The notes: generated by a model not told the origin, from the letters alone. DNA of 64,000 bases from Tubulanus polymorphus (GCF_964204645.1 NC_134031.1:13490501-13554500), one strand, 5' to 3'. Shown: positions 1-31,325, counted from the stretch's first letter. Program-made: numbers and translations.

Positions 1-2278
1 CTCAGTCTTGGACTTAGTCCATCAGCTAGGGTTCCGCGTAAACAGGGAAAAATCTCAGTTGACGCCGGCCCAACAGTTCACTTATCTCGGCATGGACTTC
101 GATCTCCGAATCGGCAAAGTCTTTCCGTCTATGGCTCGAGTAGCCAAACTTCAAGAAGCGGGAGTTTCCACAACACCGAGAACAGCTCGTTACTGGTCAC
201 GGCTTCTAGGCTCCATCAGCTCCATGGGTCTGGTGGTGCCCTTAGGCCGCCTCAGAAGCAGGCGCTTGCAACAATATTGGAAGGTCTTCTGGTCTCGGTC
301 GAAGGGCAACTGGGAGACCTTGATTCCCGTACCTCCAACCGATCTAAGTCCGGATCTTCAATGGTGGGCGGCAACTACGAATCTTCGGCGCGGGGTGTCA
401 CTAGCCCCGTTAGAGGCTCCAGTTCATGTATTCACGGATGCCAGTCACCAAGGATGGGGGGCACATCTGTAGAACCGAGTCAAAGCCGGGAGATGGTCTC
501 GCTACGAGGCCACCAACCACATAAATTTCCTAGAAATGCTGGACGTGTGGAAGGCCCTGAAGTGCTTTCACAGGAGAGTGGAGGGCCACCACGTTTGGTT
601 AGCCACAGACAATTCAACAGTGAGGGCTTACCTTCAGAACCAAGGGGCACTCACTCAGAAACCCTCACAGGTCTGTCGGCCAAAATTCTTCTTTGGTGCC
701 AGACAAAGGGCGTGTCCCTGACTGTGGCACATTTAGCAGGGAAAAGGAACGTGATGGCCGATGCTCTGTCTCGTCGAGGTCAGGCTATTGCGACAGAATG
801 TGTTCTCCACCAAGAAGTAGCCGATCGGGTTCGGGGCATGTTTGGCAATCCACTGCTGGATCTGTTTGCCACCCGGTTCAATCAGAGGTGTCCTCTGTTT
901 GTGTCCCCGTTTCCAGACGCGGAAGTGTGGGGGTCGATGCCTTCTCTCTGGACTGGTCGGGGATGCATGCGTATGCGTTCCCGCCCACATCAGTCCTGCC
1001 GCGCTTACTGGATCAAATGGACAGATCAGTCAATTGCAACATAGTTCTGGTAGCACCATGTTGGCCGGCTCAGAAATGGTTCCTACCACTTCTCAACCTA
1101 CTGTGCGACAACCCCCGGATTCTTCTGAATTTCCCATCGCTTCTGTCTCAGGCGAACTTTCGGCATCATCCAAACAGCCAGTGGTTAAATCTGCTCGCCT
1201 CGCCATTGTCCAGCGATCCTTGTCAGCTTCAGGCTTTCAGAACAGGCTGCCTCCTTTATTGCAGGATCTAAGCGGCCATCAACAAGTACCATTTACGATG
1301 CCAAATGGAGTCATTTTGCGGATTGGTGTGCTGCAGGGGAAATCGATCCATGCTCAACCTCTGTAACTCAATTGGCAGATTTTTTACTGCACCTATCTGT
1401 AGTAAAAGGTTTGCAGGTCATAACTATTAAAGGTTACCACTCTGCGATTTCTCATACATTGCGTGCTTCTGGATGGCCAAATGTAGCAGGGGATCATCAG
1501 ATATCCCAGCTTGTTGCAGGGTTTTCTATTTCCCGGCCTCGGATACCAAGGATAGTTCCACCATGGGATCTGTCTGTAATTTTGAAGAAGTTAATGGAGG
1601 CTCCATTTGAACCTCTTTCGGCAGCGTCATTTGCGAATTTGTAAAAAAAGACTGTATTTTTGCTGTTCTTGGCTTGCTCGGCCCGTCGCTCTGAGATTCA
1701 TGCGCTTTCAGTCCGACAAGGTCATATTGTCTTTGGGCCAGCGAAGGAATTTGTTTCGCTGCGACCTGCTTTGGAATTTTTGGCAAAGAACCAACGACCA
1801 GGCTCGGTTGGGCGTCAATGGCGAATTGAAGCCCTCTAACATCGAGTGGAACCGGGCATCCTGGACAGGACTTTTATGTCCTGTGCGGGCGTTGTGTTTC
1901 TATTTAGATCGCTCTGCTTCACGGAGGGGTTCACGGGAGCGGTTATTTATTCCGCTGCTGGATCACATAAAGGGTGATATTTCAAGGGACACAGTGGCCC
2001 GATGGGTCTCTTCACTGATCAAGGACATTTTATTGAAGGAGAATCTTTCCTCGGAGGGAGTGGTTTCTCATCAAGTGAGGTCTATGGCTACTTCCTGCGC
2101 AGCCTTTTCGGGTGCTCCGTTGGAGGAAGTCTGTCGGGCCGCCTTTTGGAATTCTCCATCGACATTCACGTCATTTTATTTACGGGATGTTTCAGGCCAG
2201 TTAGGCTCATTAGCTTCACTTGGTCCTGTTGTCATGGCTCAAGGTGTCCGTTCTTTCCGATCGGACCCTTTAGTGTAG
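1..2278 (+). pseudogene. DIRS polyprotein remnant: RT end, RNase H and tyrosine recombinase
   Basis: Coding traces run through several frames. Positions 8-472 encode the RT thumb/RNase H start, with an RNase H-like FTDASHQGWGAHL motif. The RNase H continues in another frame at 536-670 (TDNSTVRAYLQNQG) and again near 715-790 (AHLAGKRNVMADALSRR). The recombinase follows: an N-terminal core-binding region at about 1290-1640, the catalytic Arg region at 1675-1700 (ARRSEIHAL), the HxxR box near 2068-2090 (SHQVRS) and the nucleophile Tyr region near 2170-2190 (FTSFYLRDV). All recombinase hallmark residues are still recognisable, but several frame changes are needed to connect them, so this copy is dead. 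Start codons given by open frames here are not meaningful. Confidence 0.78.
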
Positions 2279-2523
2279 AATATTTATGTTGCATTATCAG
2301 GATCACAGGGGGTGTATCCTTGTACATAGTTTGGGCTCATATCTGCAAGTATTAATTTCGCAAAATTCCGGGGGGGGGGGGGCCTGTGGCCAACCGGTCT
2401 TCCCTGTGCTACAGTGCTCCATTCCGTGCTTGGGTAAGTGCTCTCTTTTTCCCTCTTACCTTGCGTTTGAGCGGTGGTTTTTCTATCAACCTTTCCCACC
2501 ATCCTTGTGCTAGGCTAGTCTAG

Positions 2524-2837
2524 CAAAAACCATAGGAAAGGGTACAGTACTCGACGGGAATATTACAATTTTTGGAACTAAAATTTGTATTTCCGAGTAG
2601 TACTTACCCTTTCCTATGGTGGGAATCCCGCCCACCTGCCCCGCATAGCTGTTTTTTTTGGTCTGCTATGACGTAAAAAGATGGCGGATTTCGCCGGTGG
2701 CTAAATGCAATACCGCAGGGCCGGGTCGTATAGAAAAACCATTGGCGATCAATCCAAATTTAGAAAATATTGGCAAAAACCATAGGAAAGGGTAAGTACT
2801 ACTCGGAAATACAAATTTTAGTTCCAAAAATTGTAAT
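2524..2837. repeat. DIRS 3' inverted complementary repeat block
   Basis: A 59-bp segment at 2562-2620 is repeated exactly in reverse complement at 2779-2837, separated by 158 bp. A third, shorter copy of the motif ACCATAGGAAAGGGTA sits at 2528-2543, so 2528-2620 is also an imperfect palindrome by itself. Such nested inverted and complementary repeats downstream of the recombinase match the termini and internal complementary region of DIRS elements. They are thought to serve in circularisation of the DNA copy (known for the family, inferred here). Confidence 0.75.
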
Positions 2838-3371
2838 TTTTACCCCTCAGTCATAGGACGTGAGGGGTACTATCACCTCTGTCCGGGCGGGCGGCAGTTG
2901 TTGTTCTCGCTCTACAGATTTAAGTTTTTGATTGATTTACTTGTGACTCGGTATGTTTGTTTAAGGTGTAGGGAGGATGAGCCCTATCGCTTTTGATGTG
3001 TATTGGTCATCCAAGATGGCCGCCACAGTCATTTCGTAGTGTTAAGTAGCCATTTCGGAACTTGTGTTTTATACTGATTTTCTCATCACTTGATGTATGG
3101 ATTATAGGCATAAGGAGGATGAACTCTGCTGTTTTTAATGTGTGTAGGTCATCCAAGATCCTAATGTCCTAGCCAATTTGGAGCTTGTTACTGCTTTAAG
3201 GTGTTGAGTTTTTGACTGATTTTATTCATACTTGAACTGTGGTTTTATGATGGGAGGAGGATGGGCCCTCTTATGTTATGACATTTATAGATCATTGCTA
3301 ATCAAATAAAGCTACCAATGTATGTGTGAAATATGCATTATGGACCACGTTCTTGTTCTACAATCTTTAGT

Positions 3372-5165
3372 TTTTTAGCCCACTTGGGACTTTAGTCCAA
3401 GCGGGCTATTGCATTCACTTTTCTATTTGTAGGTGCTCAGATGCGTTTTCCCAGCATTTGGGGTCATAAACAACTAGTTTAAGTTCGGTAATTTTAATAG
3501 CCTTTGGCTAGAAAGCGATCATCGGCAGTTTACTTGAAGCACTTTTCTGATGGAGATTGGTAGTCCTACGTGCATAAAATAGTTTGATGTTCTTCCATTC
3601 ATATAACTAGATACAAATCTAGTCAATAAAACTCAGCAAGCCTTTATTCATTTCCATTTGGTAACCTAATGTTTGAAAAAAATTTGGTAATCATGCTAAA
3701 AGTTTTTCTAGGGGCATTGAGACTTGAAAAATTGAGGCCACTGTTTCGTTAAATCAGCGGCTGAATGCAGCAGTGTTTAACTGTCATGACCTTCGCGCGC
3801 ATTGATTTTTAAAATTTTGAACATGCCGGGAAATCCCAGGATATTTATAGGCCTGACCTGAGCAGCGCCGCGCGGCTCCCTGCGTGAGCCGTTTCAACAA
3901 TTATTGACGTATGTAATAAGTTTTTATGGCATGAAGCGTTAGTCTGACTCACTTTTTATACAATTATTGGCATACCGGTAATGTTTAATGCTATCTGATA
4001 GTTTATTAACTATGTCGGCTACAGGGGTGGCTAATCTTTTCATAGGGGTGGACAATTTTTACAGGGGCGGACATGAAAATTAAACATGAAAACCCCTAAT
4101 GGAGAATACTGCCCTGTCAGAATCAAGATGGCCAACTAGTAGCCATTGTTGTTCACCAAAATCAGCTCTTTTTACGCATTTTTGAAGTCTTTTGAGGGAA
4201 ATTTTGAAGACCCTTTGATTAATTACCTTGATCTTTTGTACATATATGAAACCCCAAGGGCCCATCAGCATAAGAAAAATTGGGTCGATCAGTCTCAAAA
4301 TGGCCGTCCTATGACCTTTTTAGTGCCTTTTTAGCTTCCTTATGATTTGCCATCTCTCATTGCAATTTGTGATAGGTATTCTTTGGAAAGGGATGTTTTA
4401 TACCTGAGACAGGTATTTTTGATCACCCAATTATGACGTAATTGGCGGCCATCTTGGTGTCATTAGTACTCATTCGTAGGTGGGAAAAAGTTTTTCCACA
4501 TTATACTGATACCTATAATGCATATTGTGTTACTACAATCAATTGGAAAGTTGTAGCCCATAACGTGTTCTATGATTTTGGTGAGTTTCACAGTGACTGC
4601 TTTTTGTATATGGCCACCTGGGGGCATTGAATAATACAATAACTTAGTATTTTTATATTATATTTGTACCTATGGATATTTTGTTACCACAATCAATGGC
4701 AAAGTTGTAGCTCATGACATCGTCTATGATTGTGGTGAGTTTTAAGGACATAAGTTATTCCATATGGTCACCAGGGGGCATTGAATAGTAGAATAACTTA
4801 GTATTTCCTTATTGTATTGGTACCTAGGCATATTTTGTTATCATGATTGCAAAGTTATAGTTCTTGACATGTTCTATGATCGTGGTGAGTTTCAAGGTCA
4901 TTATGTTTTGCACATAGTCACCAGGGGGCGTTGAACAAAACAATTACATAAGTATTCCCTTATTGTATTGGCACCTAGGGTTATCACAATCACAAAATCT
5001 ACAATTACAAAATTGTAGCTGCTGACATGTTCTATAATTGTGGAGGTTTCAAGGTCATTGGTTTTTGTATAAAGTCACCAGGGGGCGTTGAATATTGAAA
5101 TTGTTAGATTGTTGAGCATTTGAAACCACTTCCCAAGTGGGCATGGTGTCCTTGGACCCCTAGTT
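3372..5165 (+). repeat. Family A interspersed repeat, copy 1
   Basis: Begins TTTAGCCCACTTGGGAC and ends near CCTTGGACCCCTAGTT. Inside are several diverged units of ~150-165 bp (about 4590-5100), each with a phrase close to CACCAGGGGGC followed by GTTGAA and the phrase ACTTAGTATTTCC. The same layout recurs at 10996-16036, 17931-18957 and 19265-21304, always in this orientation. No open reading frame of note, so it is probably a non-autonomous element. Inserted into family B. Confidence 0.65.
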
Positions 5166-5287
5166 ATTATTTTGTATGACTTGGTATGTGTGTTAACCCT
5201 AATAAAACCTAGTGCTTTTGATGCATGTATGTTATCCAAGATGGCCGCCATAGTCAAAGTGAAACCTTTTTTTTGACATGAAACTTA

Positions 5288-5531
5288 CGGTTCAGCTTAG
5301 AATCAAATTAACATCGTTAACGTTTATTTTCCGTTTCGTTTACGTTTAAAATGGAAATTGATTGGCGTTTTGGAAAGAAATTAAACGAGTACCGTACATC
5401 GTTGTATCGGTTTTAAAACGCGTTTAAATTGCATGTATAATGCGTTTCAACTGGAAGGATAAATGAGAACACGACGCATTCAACATGCAAACGATGCGCA
5501 TTTTTCGTTAAGTTAATTCTAAGCTGTACCG
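5288..5531. mobile_element. Small MITE with TA target duplication
   Basis: Inverted ends CGGTTCAGCTTAGAAT and ATTCTAAGCTGTACCG lie next to TA dinucleotides at 5286-5287 and 5532-5533. The 244-bp insert is absent from the second family B copy (around 23000), which serves as an empty site. TA duplication suggests Tc1/mariner-type mobilisation. No coding sequence. Confidence 0.65.
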
Positions 5532-5807
5532 TAGTGTCGAGTATATTTTCCCTGTGTTTACCCCATTACAATTTTGCATTCTCTACATTACTCTCACTCA
5601 CTGGCCGAGGGGTATTCTTAACGTATTTCTACGTATGTGATATATTGGTAGTTTCTAACTTGTAGTCTTCATATTCAATGATAGTAATATGCTAGTATCT
5701 GTGCGTAATCGAATGGGTGTGGAGAATGATCGTATGATATTATATGATATACCTGGCGAATCAACTCATTTCGGCCATTATTGACATTTTCTTTTTCTTT
5801 TTTGCAG

Positions 5808-23984
<18,177 letters not shown>

Positions 23985-26900
23985 TCTGAGTAACTGGATG
24001 TGTATGGTGTTATTTAGAAGACATTAATGTGTGCTATAATTCAACTTGATTTCTATGACCAGTATCTATTGTTTGAAAGATGAGTGATGCATTGCCGGAT
24101 CGATCCGTAATGATCCAGATGGGCATCACTTGCATGGGATGTCACCCATTGAATTGATGGTGAAGATTTTTATCTATGCCGAAAAAAGGGTTGGGCGATA
24201 ATGCTGTATATAGATGGCAATACAAACGTTACAGATAGAAATATTGTATATGTTTGTATACCAAAGATTAAACAATGCATCAATGTATCTTATTAGGCCG
24301 GTGATGTGATTGCACAGTTTTATTGATGCACGAATTTACATCGAAAAAAAAAACAGCATTAGAGCTATTAAGATGGGAATCAGCGGTTTTGTATTTTGCG
24401 CGTAGGTCACAAACTGTTTATAACTAAGTGGTGCTGTTTTTTTTTTCAGCAAATTTCGAGGGAATATTCACGTGCGTAAATATACATATATAATTTGTAT
24501 ATATAACTTGCCATTTGTGACGATGGAGTATAGTATAATTTATTTTTTTGATTGCAAAATCTTCTTTCGAAGTGAAATATCTTTTTTCACAAGAGATTCC
24601 TTGCTCTGTATTACAAATTTCAAATTTTTTGTTGCGGACAAAGGTGGCAAGCATATCATGTTTGTGTGTAAATTTGTGAGACTTTTTATATTAACTCTGC
24701 ACTGCTGATGCTTTTCTATGTATTTCATGTGCTGTAATTATGTCAGCTGAGTTATTCGTCGAAACACATTCCAAGTTTGTCCCTCCATGAGGTAAAACAA
24801 AAGAGAATAAAAACCAACTGGTACCTTAAGGATTAGTTCAGTTTGCTCAACTTAATGTAAAGCTGGCATACTTTTAGAATGTAGCCCCACACTTGATAAC
24901 CAGTATCACTGTTCACCTGATGAAGCTACTATACATTAGTAGCAAAAGCTTGTGCGTCAAATGAAATAATCAACCTATATAGTACTACTCGTCTTGTTGT
25001 ATATTTATTCTACACGCGGTTAACACAGCTCTTCCACGAATTTTCGGTATCACTGTGTATAGGGGTCCGATTTTCCTGGTTAATCTAAATATCTAGACTT
25101 AATAATTCTGCCAGTGAGTTCTGAATTCTGCAGCTGGTGAGTTTCGAAATGAGCATTAAAAGGAATTCAGCTTCCTAAGTTCTAATTAATGTTTAATCCA
25201 TTATTGTAGTATAAAACAATCAAGATTGATTACGATTTATTATTATGAGTACAACCATAGGTATAGAATAGGCAATAACAGTTATTTAAGCTCTATACGC
25301 TTCCTCAATTTTGCTGGATTGTCGAGGCAATACATAGTCTGGCCAGCGATCTGACAAAATCGGGAATGTGTGCCCTCGGAAACCGCTACAATTTTGCCAC
25401 CGTGGCGTCAGATGATAGATATTGAACATGTTTAATGTTTGTGTGGTGCAGGCTTTAGAGAAAAACGGGTTCATTAACGGTTCTTCTAGAATATTTGGGA
25501 AAATTGTTGTCTTGCAGTGAAAACCTTTTTTGTCCAACTATTAACCTAATGAAATGAATTCCAAAGAATGGGATGCACAGCAGCACAGTAAATTTCATAT
25601 CTTTTTTGACAAGAGAATAAAGTACAAATTAGAAGAAAATTTATTATTCCTAAAACTTTTTAAAAGATTTTTGATATTTTCATTATACATGTATGTAGAA
25701 CGTTACTAGAAACTCTGAAAAGCTAACAATAGTCACAATCAACAAGATGCGACTGTAAATGCAGTGACATTCTAACGCTGTTACTCATTTACAAAATGTA
25801 CTCATAAAGTTAAGCGTTTGGGTTATAACAGTGTCAATGACATTGCATCTACATAGTATAACAGTGTCAATGACATTGCATCTACATATAATACAACTAC
25901 ACTGCAACAAACACTTGTCAACACTGTATGGCCTTTTGAAACATTTGTACATGTATCTAAAATAATTTTTTTTGAATTAGTTGAAAAATGTATCAAAACG
26001 CATTATTTGCAAAACGACATCTTTGTCTGTCAGGTTGCAGACTAAAGGTAATAACGGTTATTTCCAAAATTTTGGGATTTGTTGGCTAAATCTACCATCA
26101 TGTTTGACCATCAATTTGGCATCTTCACACGAATAAGTCCATAGCTGCACGACCTCTATATAGCTATATAGCTGCCCTATAGAAAGAACAATGTGCCAAA
26201 AGGTCTTTTGGAAAAGCCCTAGCTAGATCATAAGGCTCAAACATTTCAGAATCTCTATAGTGACATGTTTTTGATTGTTTGTTTCGTCTGGATATTTCTA
26301 GTCTACGTGAAAATCAAGCCTCCAGGATTCATTAACATTTTATGGCAATAAATTGCCGATCGGCCTGTTAATTGTGTCCCTCTCAGAAATTCATTTTACA
26401 TGTAGTTTGTGATTTTATTTCGCCAGTTAAGTTTATTTACTTTTATTATGAAAATGTAGATTTGAGTATTATGTAAGTAGTATTACATGCAATGGAGTGA
26501 AAAATGAAATGGAAATGAGTTCATATTATGATTATGATTATCACTGGAGACTGTTATATATTTAGTTTATATCACGTGTATGAAACCATAGATGATAACG
26601 ATTTTGCTGTGAAGTATATATGTTCATTCCCTCAAAGTGAATCTTGCTTTTTTATTACAAAACTTTTCCGAGATCTATAGGGGTGAATTGATAATTTAGA
26701 AAAAATTATCGATCATTCCCGATGATGATAAGGATGATGATAAGGCTAGAAAAATGATACCTTGTTTCTCCGCAGCGGACGGGTCGGAAACAATCTTGCT
26801 AAAAATTTGTAAAATAAAATCCTGGCGGCCGGTTCCCTTCGAAAAGCAGGTGTGAATTTGATTTAAGAATAAAATCTGGCCTGCCGGATGAACATAAAAC

Positions 26901-27058
26901 TTAATTTGAGCAGATATTTATTATTTTGTATTAGGAGAAAATCATCGTAGTGACACGCGCACCACTCCACTGAATCCTTGCAGTAAAGAAAAGATTTTAG
27001 CGACAGTATCACTGGTGAAGGTTTTAGGCCGTTGATGTTCACAGTGATTGAATTGAAC
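23985..27058 (+). other. PKN 3' UTR and intergenic DNA, no gene seen
   Basis: The PKN 3' UTR presumably runs into this AT-rich stretch; an AATAAA at ~24805 is one candidate polyadenylation signal. No other open frame with recognisable protein similarity or splice pattern was found. Confidence 0.5.
25824..25889 (+). repeat. Tandem duplication of a 33-bp unit
   Basis: Two adjacent copies of a 33-bp unit beginning TATAACAGTGTCAATGACAT, identical except at the last base. This indicates a recent local duplication. Confidence 0.75.
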
Positions 27059-27060
27059 TA

Positions 27061-28296
27061 ATGTCTATTTCAACCTGACTTGAGAGCATTCCGGGTGGCC
27101 TAGCTAACTCATTTATGGTAGTACATACCTGATAAAGTAGGACCAGAAAGGACTGGCAGTCGACCTTAAACATTTTTTAATCCATTTGAAACTGTATTGA
27201 AGGATATCCAAAAAGTCTGCATTGAAAGGGGTTCTTGAGAGAAAATAGACTCCATGATTTGAAAGTTTAACAATATGTTTCCATGCCTACAAACTGAAGT
27301 TTGGTACGTAGGCATGGAAACATATTGTTAAACTTTCAAATCATGGAGTCACTTCTCTTCATTTAACCCCTTTCAGTGAAGACTTTTTGGATATCCTTCA
27401 ATACAGTTTCAAATGGATTAGAAAATGATGATTAAGGTCGACTGCCAGTCCTTTCTGGTCCTACTAAGACCTTTATCTGGTATGTACTACCAAAACTGAC
27501 TGAGCTAGGCCACCCGGAATGCTCTAAAGTCAGGTTGAAATTTATTTTTGATTGTCCACAACCTTTTTGGGATATGTCGCTTAATTTTGGGTGTGCATAC
27601 CTCTAATAGGTCTTAATCAAATCAGTAGGGCTGTGCAGTCCAGACAGATCATCGTTTTTATATCCATTTTGTACAGAGTTGAAGGATTGACGAATATTCT
27701 CGAAAATTGAGCTTTAAATCGGCAAGAAAGACTGCCATTTTGTTCCAGTTTGTTTACTTCTTTATGCAAATGAGCAGTGTCTACCATGTGATCTGGGTAA
27801 GTTTATTTTTTATGGAGAGAGTACATTGCTCGCACGTGTTTCACTACACGGGTACGGCCGCAATGGTTGCGCTAGGCCTAAATCATTTCCAAACCGCATT
27901 GTTTTGATAGCTTTGACAAAGCCATGTTTATTTACTAAAACAGCTTTCTAGGGTAGTATTGTGAGTCGTTGATTGGTCTCTTGGTGACAAGACGCTGCTT
28001 CATTCATGATATACTAATTGACGCATCCTCGCCTCATTGCGCATGTGTGCAATGGCTCATTTGCATAAAGAAATAAACAAATACGAACAAAATGGCGGTC
28101 TTTCTCGCCGATTTAAAGCTCAATTTTCGTGAATATTCATCAATCCTTCAAAACAGTGTAAAATGGATATAAAAACGATAATTTATCTGGACTGCACAAC
28201 ACTGCTGATTCAATTAAAACCTATTTGAGGTATGCACACCCAAAACTAAGCGAAATATCCCTAAAAGATCGTGGACAATCAAAAATAAATAGACAT
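27061..28296. mobile_element. Fold-back MITE with TA duplication, interrupted by a second MITE
   Basis: Ends ATGTCTATTT and AAATAGACAT are flanked by TA at 27059-27060 and 28297-28298. After removal of 27071-27537 the left arm (from 27538) is a long imperfect reverse complement of 28075-28296, for example GATTGTCCACAACC against the GTGGACAATC side. TA duplication suggests Tc1/mariner-type origin. No transposase is encoded. Confidence 0.7.
27071..27537. mobile_element. Palindromic MITE nested inside the previous one
   Basis: A 467-bp near-complete hairpin: CAACCTGACT... at the left and ...AGTCAGGTTG at the right. Its inner arms, 27248-27290 and 27308-27350, are perfectly complementary over 43 bp around a 17-base loop. 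It interrupts the outer MITE ten bases from that element's left end. Confidence 0.8.
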
Positions 28297-28298
28297 TA

Positions 28299-31200
28299 GA
28301 GTAGTACCTAGTCGTAGTTCCACAAACATCGTCTAGGGCGAAAGTGCTCATATAAGGTTAATATTCGTCCCTCATTTTGAGGGATGAGGCTTTGAGCGTT
28401 TATTTCACCCCTTAAAACAACATCAACTTACCTCAAACTGACTGTTCTGTAATCAAATGTAAGTTAACTATTGTTTGTGCATAAATTTGTAATCCTAAGT
28501 AGCTTTTGACGATCGTAGTAACTCGAAACTTTTGCCTAGTTGCCTCAAAAAATAGTTGAAGTGAAGCAACATAACACATATGGCGGCTTTTCGTGTTGCA
28601 TGATGGGAGTATAAATTACGGATTCGGACTTGAACTTGGACTGACATTTGATGCCAATGCAGATATTATTCTGGTTTCAAATTCTTTAGGTAAAATTGAC
28701 CAAATTGTATGCGTTTTATCAACAAAAAATAACATTTAGAGTAATTTTAGAGAGACATATTGAATTTTCACATTTTATCAATTTAGTCCGTATTGGAAAT
28801 CCCGATTGTGGCAATCAATTCAAATCAAATCAATAAATTCTCTGGTTCACGATTTATATCATCAAAAATATTATTATAAAACAAGTTTTTTAAGACAACA
28901 AGGTAACTAATTAATTTATTTGAGTACAAAGGTTTGATTTGACACTAAAATCAGTTGTTGCATTGTAATTAACAGGAGTTAACCTCTATATGATACTTTA
29001 GCGTCAGGTTGTAGGGAACAACGACTGGTATTCAGACTAGAATTGAACATGATGCTGATGAGTCCATGAACAATTTTTAGGTCCCTTGGCTATTGGTGTC
29101 CCGTAACGAATTTCATTTTGGAAAAATAACTTTGGTTTACCATGTACGTAGAAGCTTCGTTCTCACACTTGGGGCCACGGAAGGAGTTGACTGTTTGGTT
29201 TTGTGATCGGTTTTCGCAGTATACAACTTATTTGTAATAATAAATGTTAGATCAAGTTTATTGCGCTGTCCAATATTTCCGTCATTTGATGTAAAGAAAT
29301 GACAATGGATTCAAGGATTCCTTGAAAGATTATGGCTAGACTATGGCACATATTGACGGCACGGCACGGCACAGCTATGTCGTCGAGCACTGACGTGATT
29401 ATGGATAACCCACGCTATGATTGGTTGTTTTGGGAATGCCAGAGCTTTTGACGAAACTATGGGCAACCACTCTCTGGGCCTCCTGTTCTTTTTTAATTTT
29501 CAATGAAATGAATTTTGCCTACTAAAAGCAAATTAAGTACTTTAGTAAGTACTTTTATAAGTACTTTAGTAGCATACATGACAAATTGTTTACTTCACAC
29601 CAGTTTGGCGAGCCACTGGACCATTGGTCCTTTATTTGTTATTTGGTACGGATGGCAATATTTCATTTGAAAACATTAATATACAGTCAGTTCGTTATAA
29701 CTTGAGTCTTTCCCGCCCTTTTATGTCCATATTTGGAAATTTTTATCTTTTTTATTTGAAAAAAATTACAAAAATTTGTTTTAAATAGAAATCTGCCTGG
29801 TGCCGAGTTTCCACAAATCTGTTTTTTTTTAATAAATAAGAAAAAAACACCAACCTGCCTGGTTTCTATGGCGGGTGGAGAAAAAAGGTATCATTTATTC
29901 TAGCCTAATCTAGTTTATTTTTGTGTAATCATGTTTGAATGGACCTTGATGCAGTCAAACCACGTCATCCCAATCAGTATAATCTGATAAAATAGATTTT
30001 TCATCTTCTCTGGGCATATAGTGGAACTTCGTTTTGATGAAGTCTGATACAACGATTCATCGGATATAACAAATATATTTCGTCCCAATCCCAAATAAGA
30101 AAAATTAAAATTAATTTCCTACTGGATATAACACTACATGAATAGGTTATAACGAACTGACTTATTGGTCCTGTGAAGTTCGCTGTAACGAGGTTCCACT
30201 GTTTTTAAAATCCATCTAGAAAATAGATGGTTTGATTCGGATAAATTTCGTAGGTCTACTGATCCGGATTAGGTTGGTTTACTGGTACGTATAACATTCG
30301 CACTAGTTTTGTAATATGAGAAAATGTTTTGGCTCTATGCGACAACATCAAATGCAGGGCACAAGCCCTTAACTCTTAAGGTCATACCTTCTCTACAGAA
30401 TTGGACCATTAGTTCCAACGGCTGTTACTAAGGCTGGCTTTAGTCCTTAGGTCATTACCCTACTAGCCAGCTCATTTCGGATTCTAAAGTATCCGTGTCT
30501 TGAAATGATTACAGTTGTTGGTGCGTTATGAAAGCAAGTAGAATTAGGATAATCCTGCTCTTTAAGGCTGAAAACTGAATTCGCTTTTTCCAATTCTGAT
30601 TGATTCCATCAAAATAGAAGCGTTTTAGTGACTGGAGATAGTAAGTTCATTTAATTATGTTTTCTGGGAAGGGAAATCCCTTTAATATGCTTATTTTTAG
30701 ATTATTCGATAACGATAGCGGGTACGTACATCAGTGACTTCAATTGAATTTACCAGAAATCTCCTAGGTGTTTGTAAATATGTACTAATGAATTGAAACC
30801 AATGGAAGTGTTTGTGCATGTTCATAATATATATGGGGCTCTGCACTCGTGGCCGAAATTTCCTTCAACTGTATTCAACATTTCAATTGAACTGATAAGA
30901 GAGCTGAATATAATAGAATCCTTACATGGAATATTTTTTTATTGTGGTCTTTTTTGCTCTGAACTCATGTGCTAATGCAGGCTGTATGTCAACAGTTGCT
31001 TCCCTGTTCGGGGATGATTCATTTATTTCGTACGCATAAGATTTGAATTTTCAACCCCTCCCCCCCCCCCTCTGTACGCAAAATCGGCCATTTTTTCGTA
31101 TACATTAAGCATTACAGTACGCAATTGCACTGACCCCTCACCCTCCCCAATGCGTATGTTATAAATGAATGACCCCTTACAAAATCGGTCGGGTCAGAAA

Positions 31201-31325
31201 TGTATCTGCACTAGTACAGGGACACGAGATGTCCACTTTGTGATAGATGGATGAACTCACTGTAGATGTTCATGTGACCTAGCGATATTGAATTCAAGCC
31301 TACAGGGCCCGTGTAAAATACGGGG
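28299..31325. other. Intergenic stretch, no gene seen
   Basis: AT-rich DNA without a supported coding region. It holds a probable pogo/mariner-like MITE (30020-30201), a run of GTACTTTAGT-type repeats near 29530-29575, a GGCAC microsatellite near 29358 and C-rich low complexity near 31060. Confidence 0.5.
30020..30201. mobile_element. Probable pogo/mariner-like MITE
   Basis: The left end AGTGGAACTTCGTT and the right end AACGAGGTTCCACT form an inverted pair 182 bp apart. The inner phrases GGATATAAC and GTTATAACGAAC are also typical of pogo-like termini. The target duplication is unclear. Confidence 0.4.

Larger units (their letters stand above)
1..2837 (+). mobile_element. DIRS-like tyrosine-recombinase retrotransposon, 3' part, decayed
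   Basis: A decayed retrotransposon enters from the left edge. In order it shows the end of a reverse transcriptase, an RNase H region, a tyrosine recombinase and then a block of inverted complementary repeats. That domain order, with a recombinase instead of a DDE integrase and with internal complementary repeats instead of LTRs, is the signature of the DIRS order. The right limit is set by the repeat block; family B DNA begins directly after it. No target duplication is visible, as expected for DIRS elements, which make none. The 5' end lies outside the window. Confidence 0.8.
2840..5613 (+). repeat. Family B interspersed repeat, copy 1 (interrupted)
   Basis: Starts TACCCCTCAG and ends GCCGAGGGGTA, so it has a ~10-bp terminal inverted repeat. 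It shares extended similarity with 22268-23066, including the phrases GGAGGATGAGCCC and ATCCAAGATGGCCGCC and the end ACAATTTTGCATTCTCTAC. This copy is split by a family A repeat (3372-5165) and by a MITE (5288-5531); without them it is about the size of copy 2 (~0.75 kb). No coding capacity. Confidence 0.65.

Noticed and set aside
24424-24728. Small open frames after the kinase gene
   Set aside because: AT-rich random frames overlapping on both strands, no similarity or splice context.
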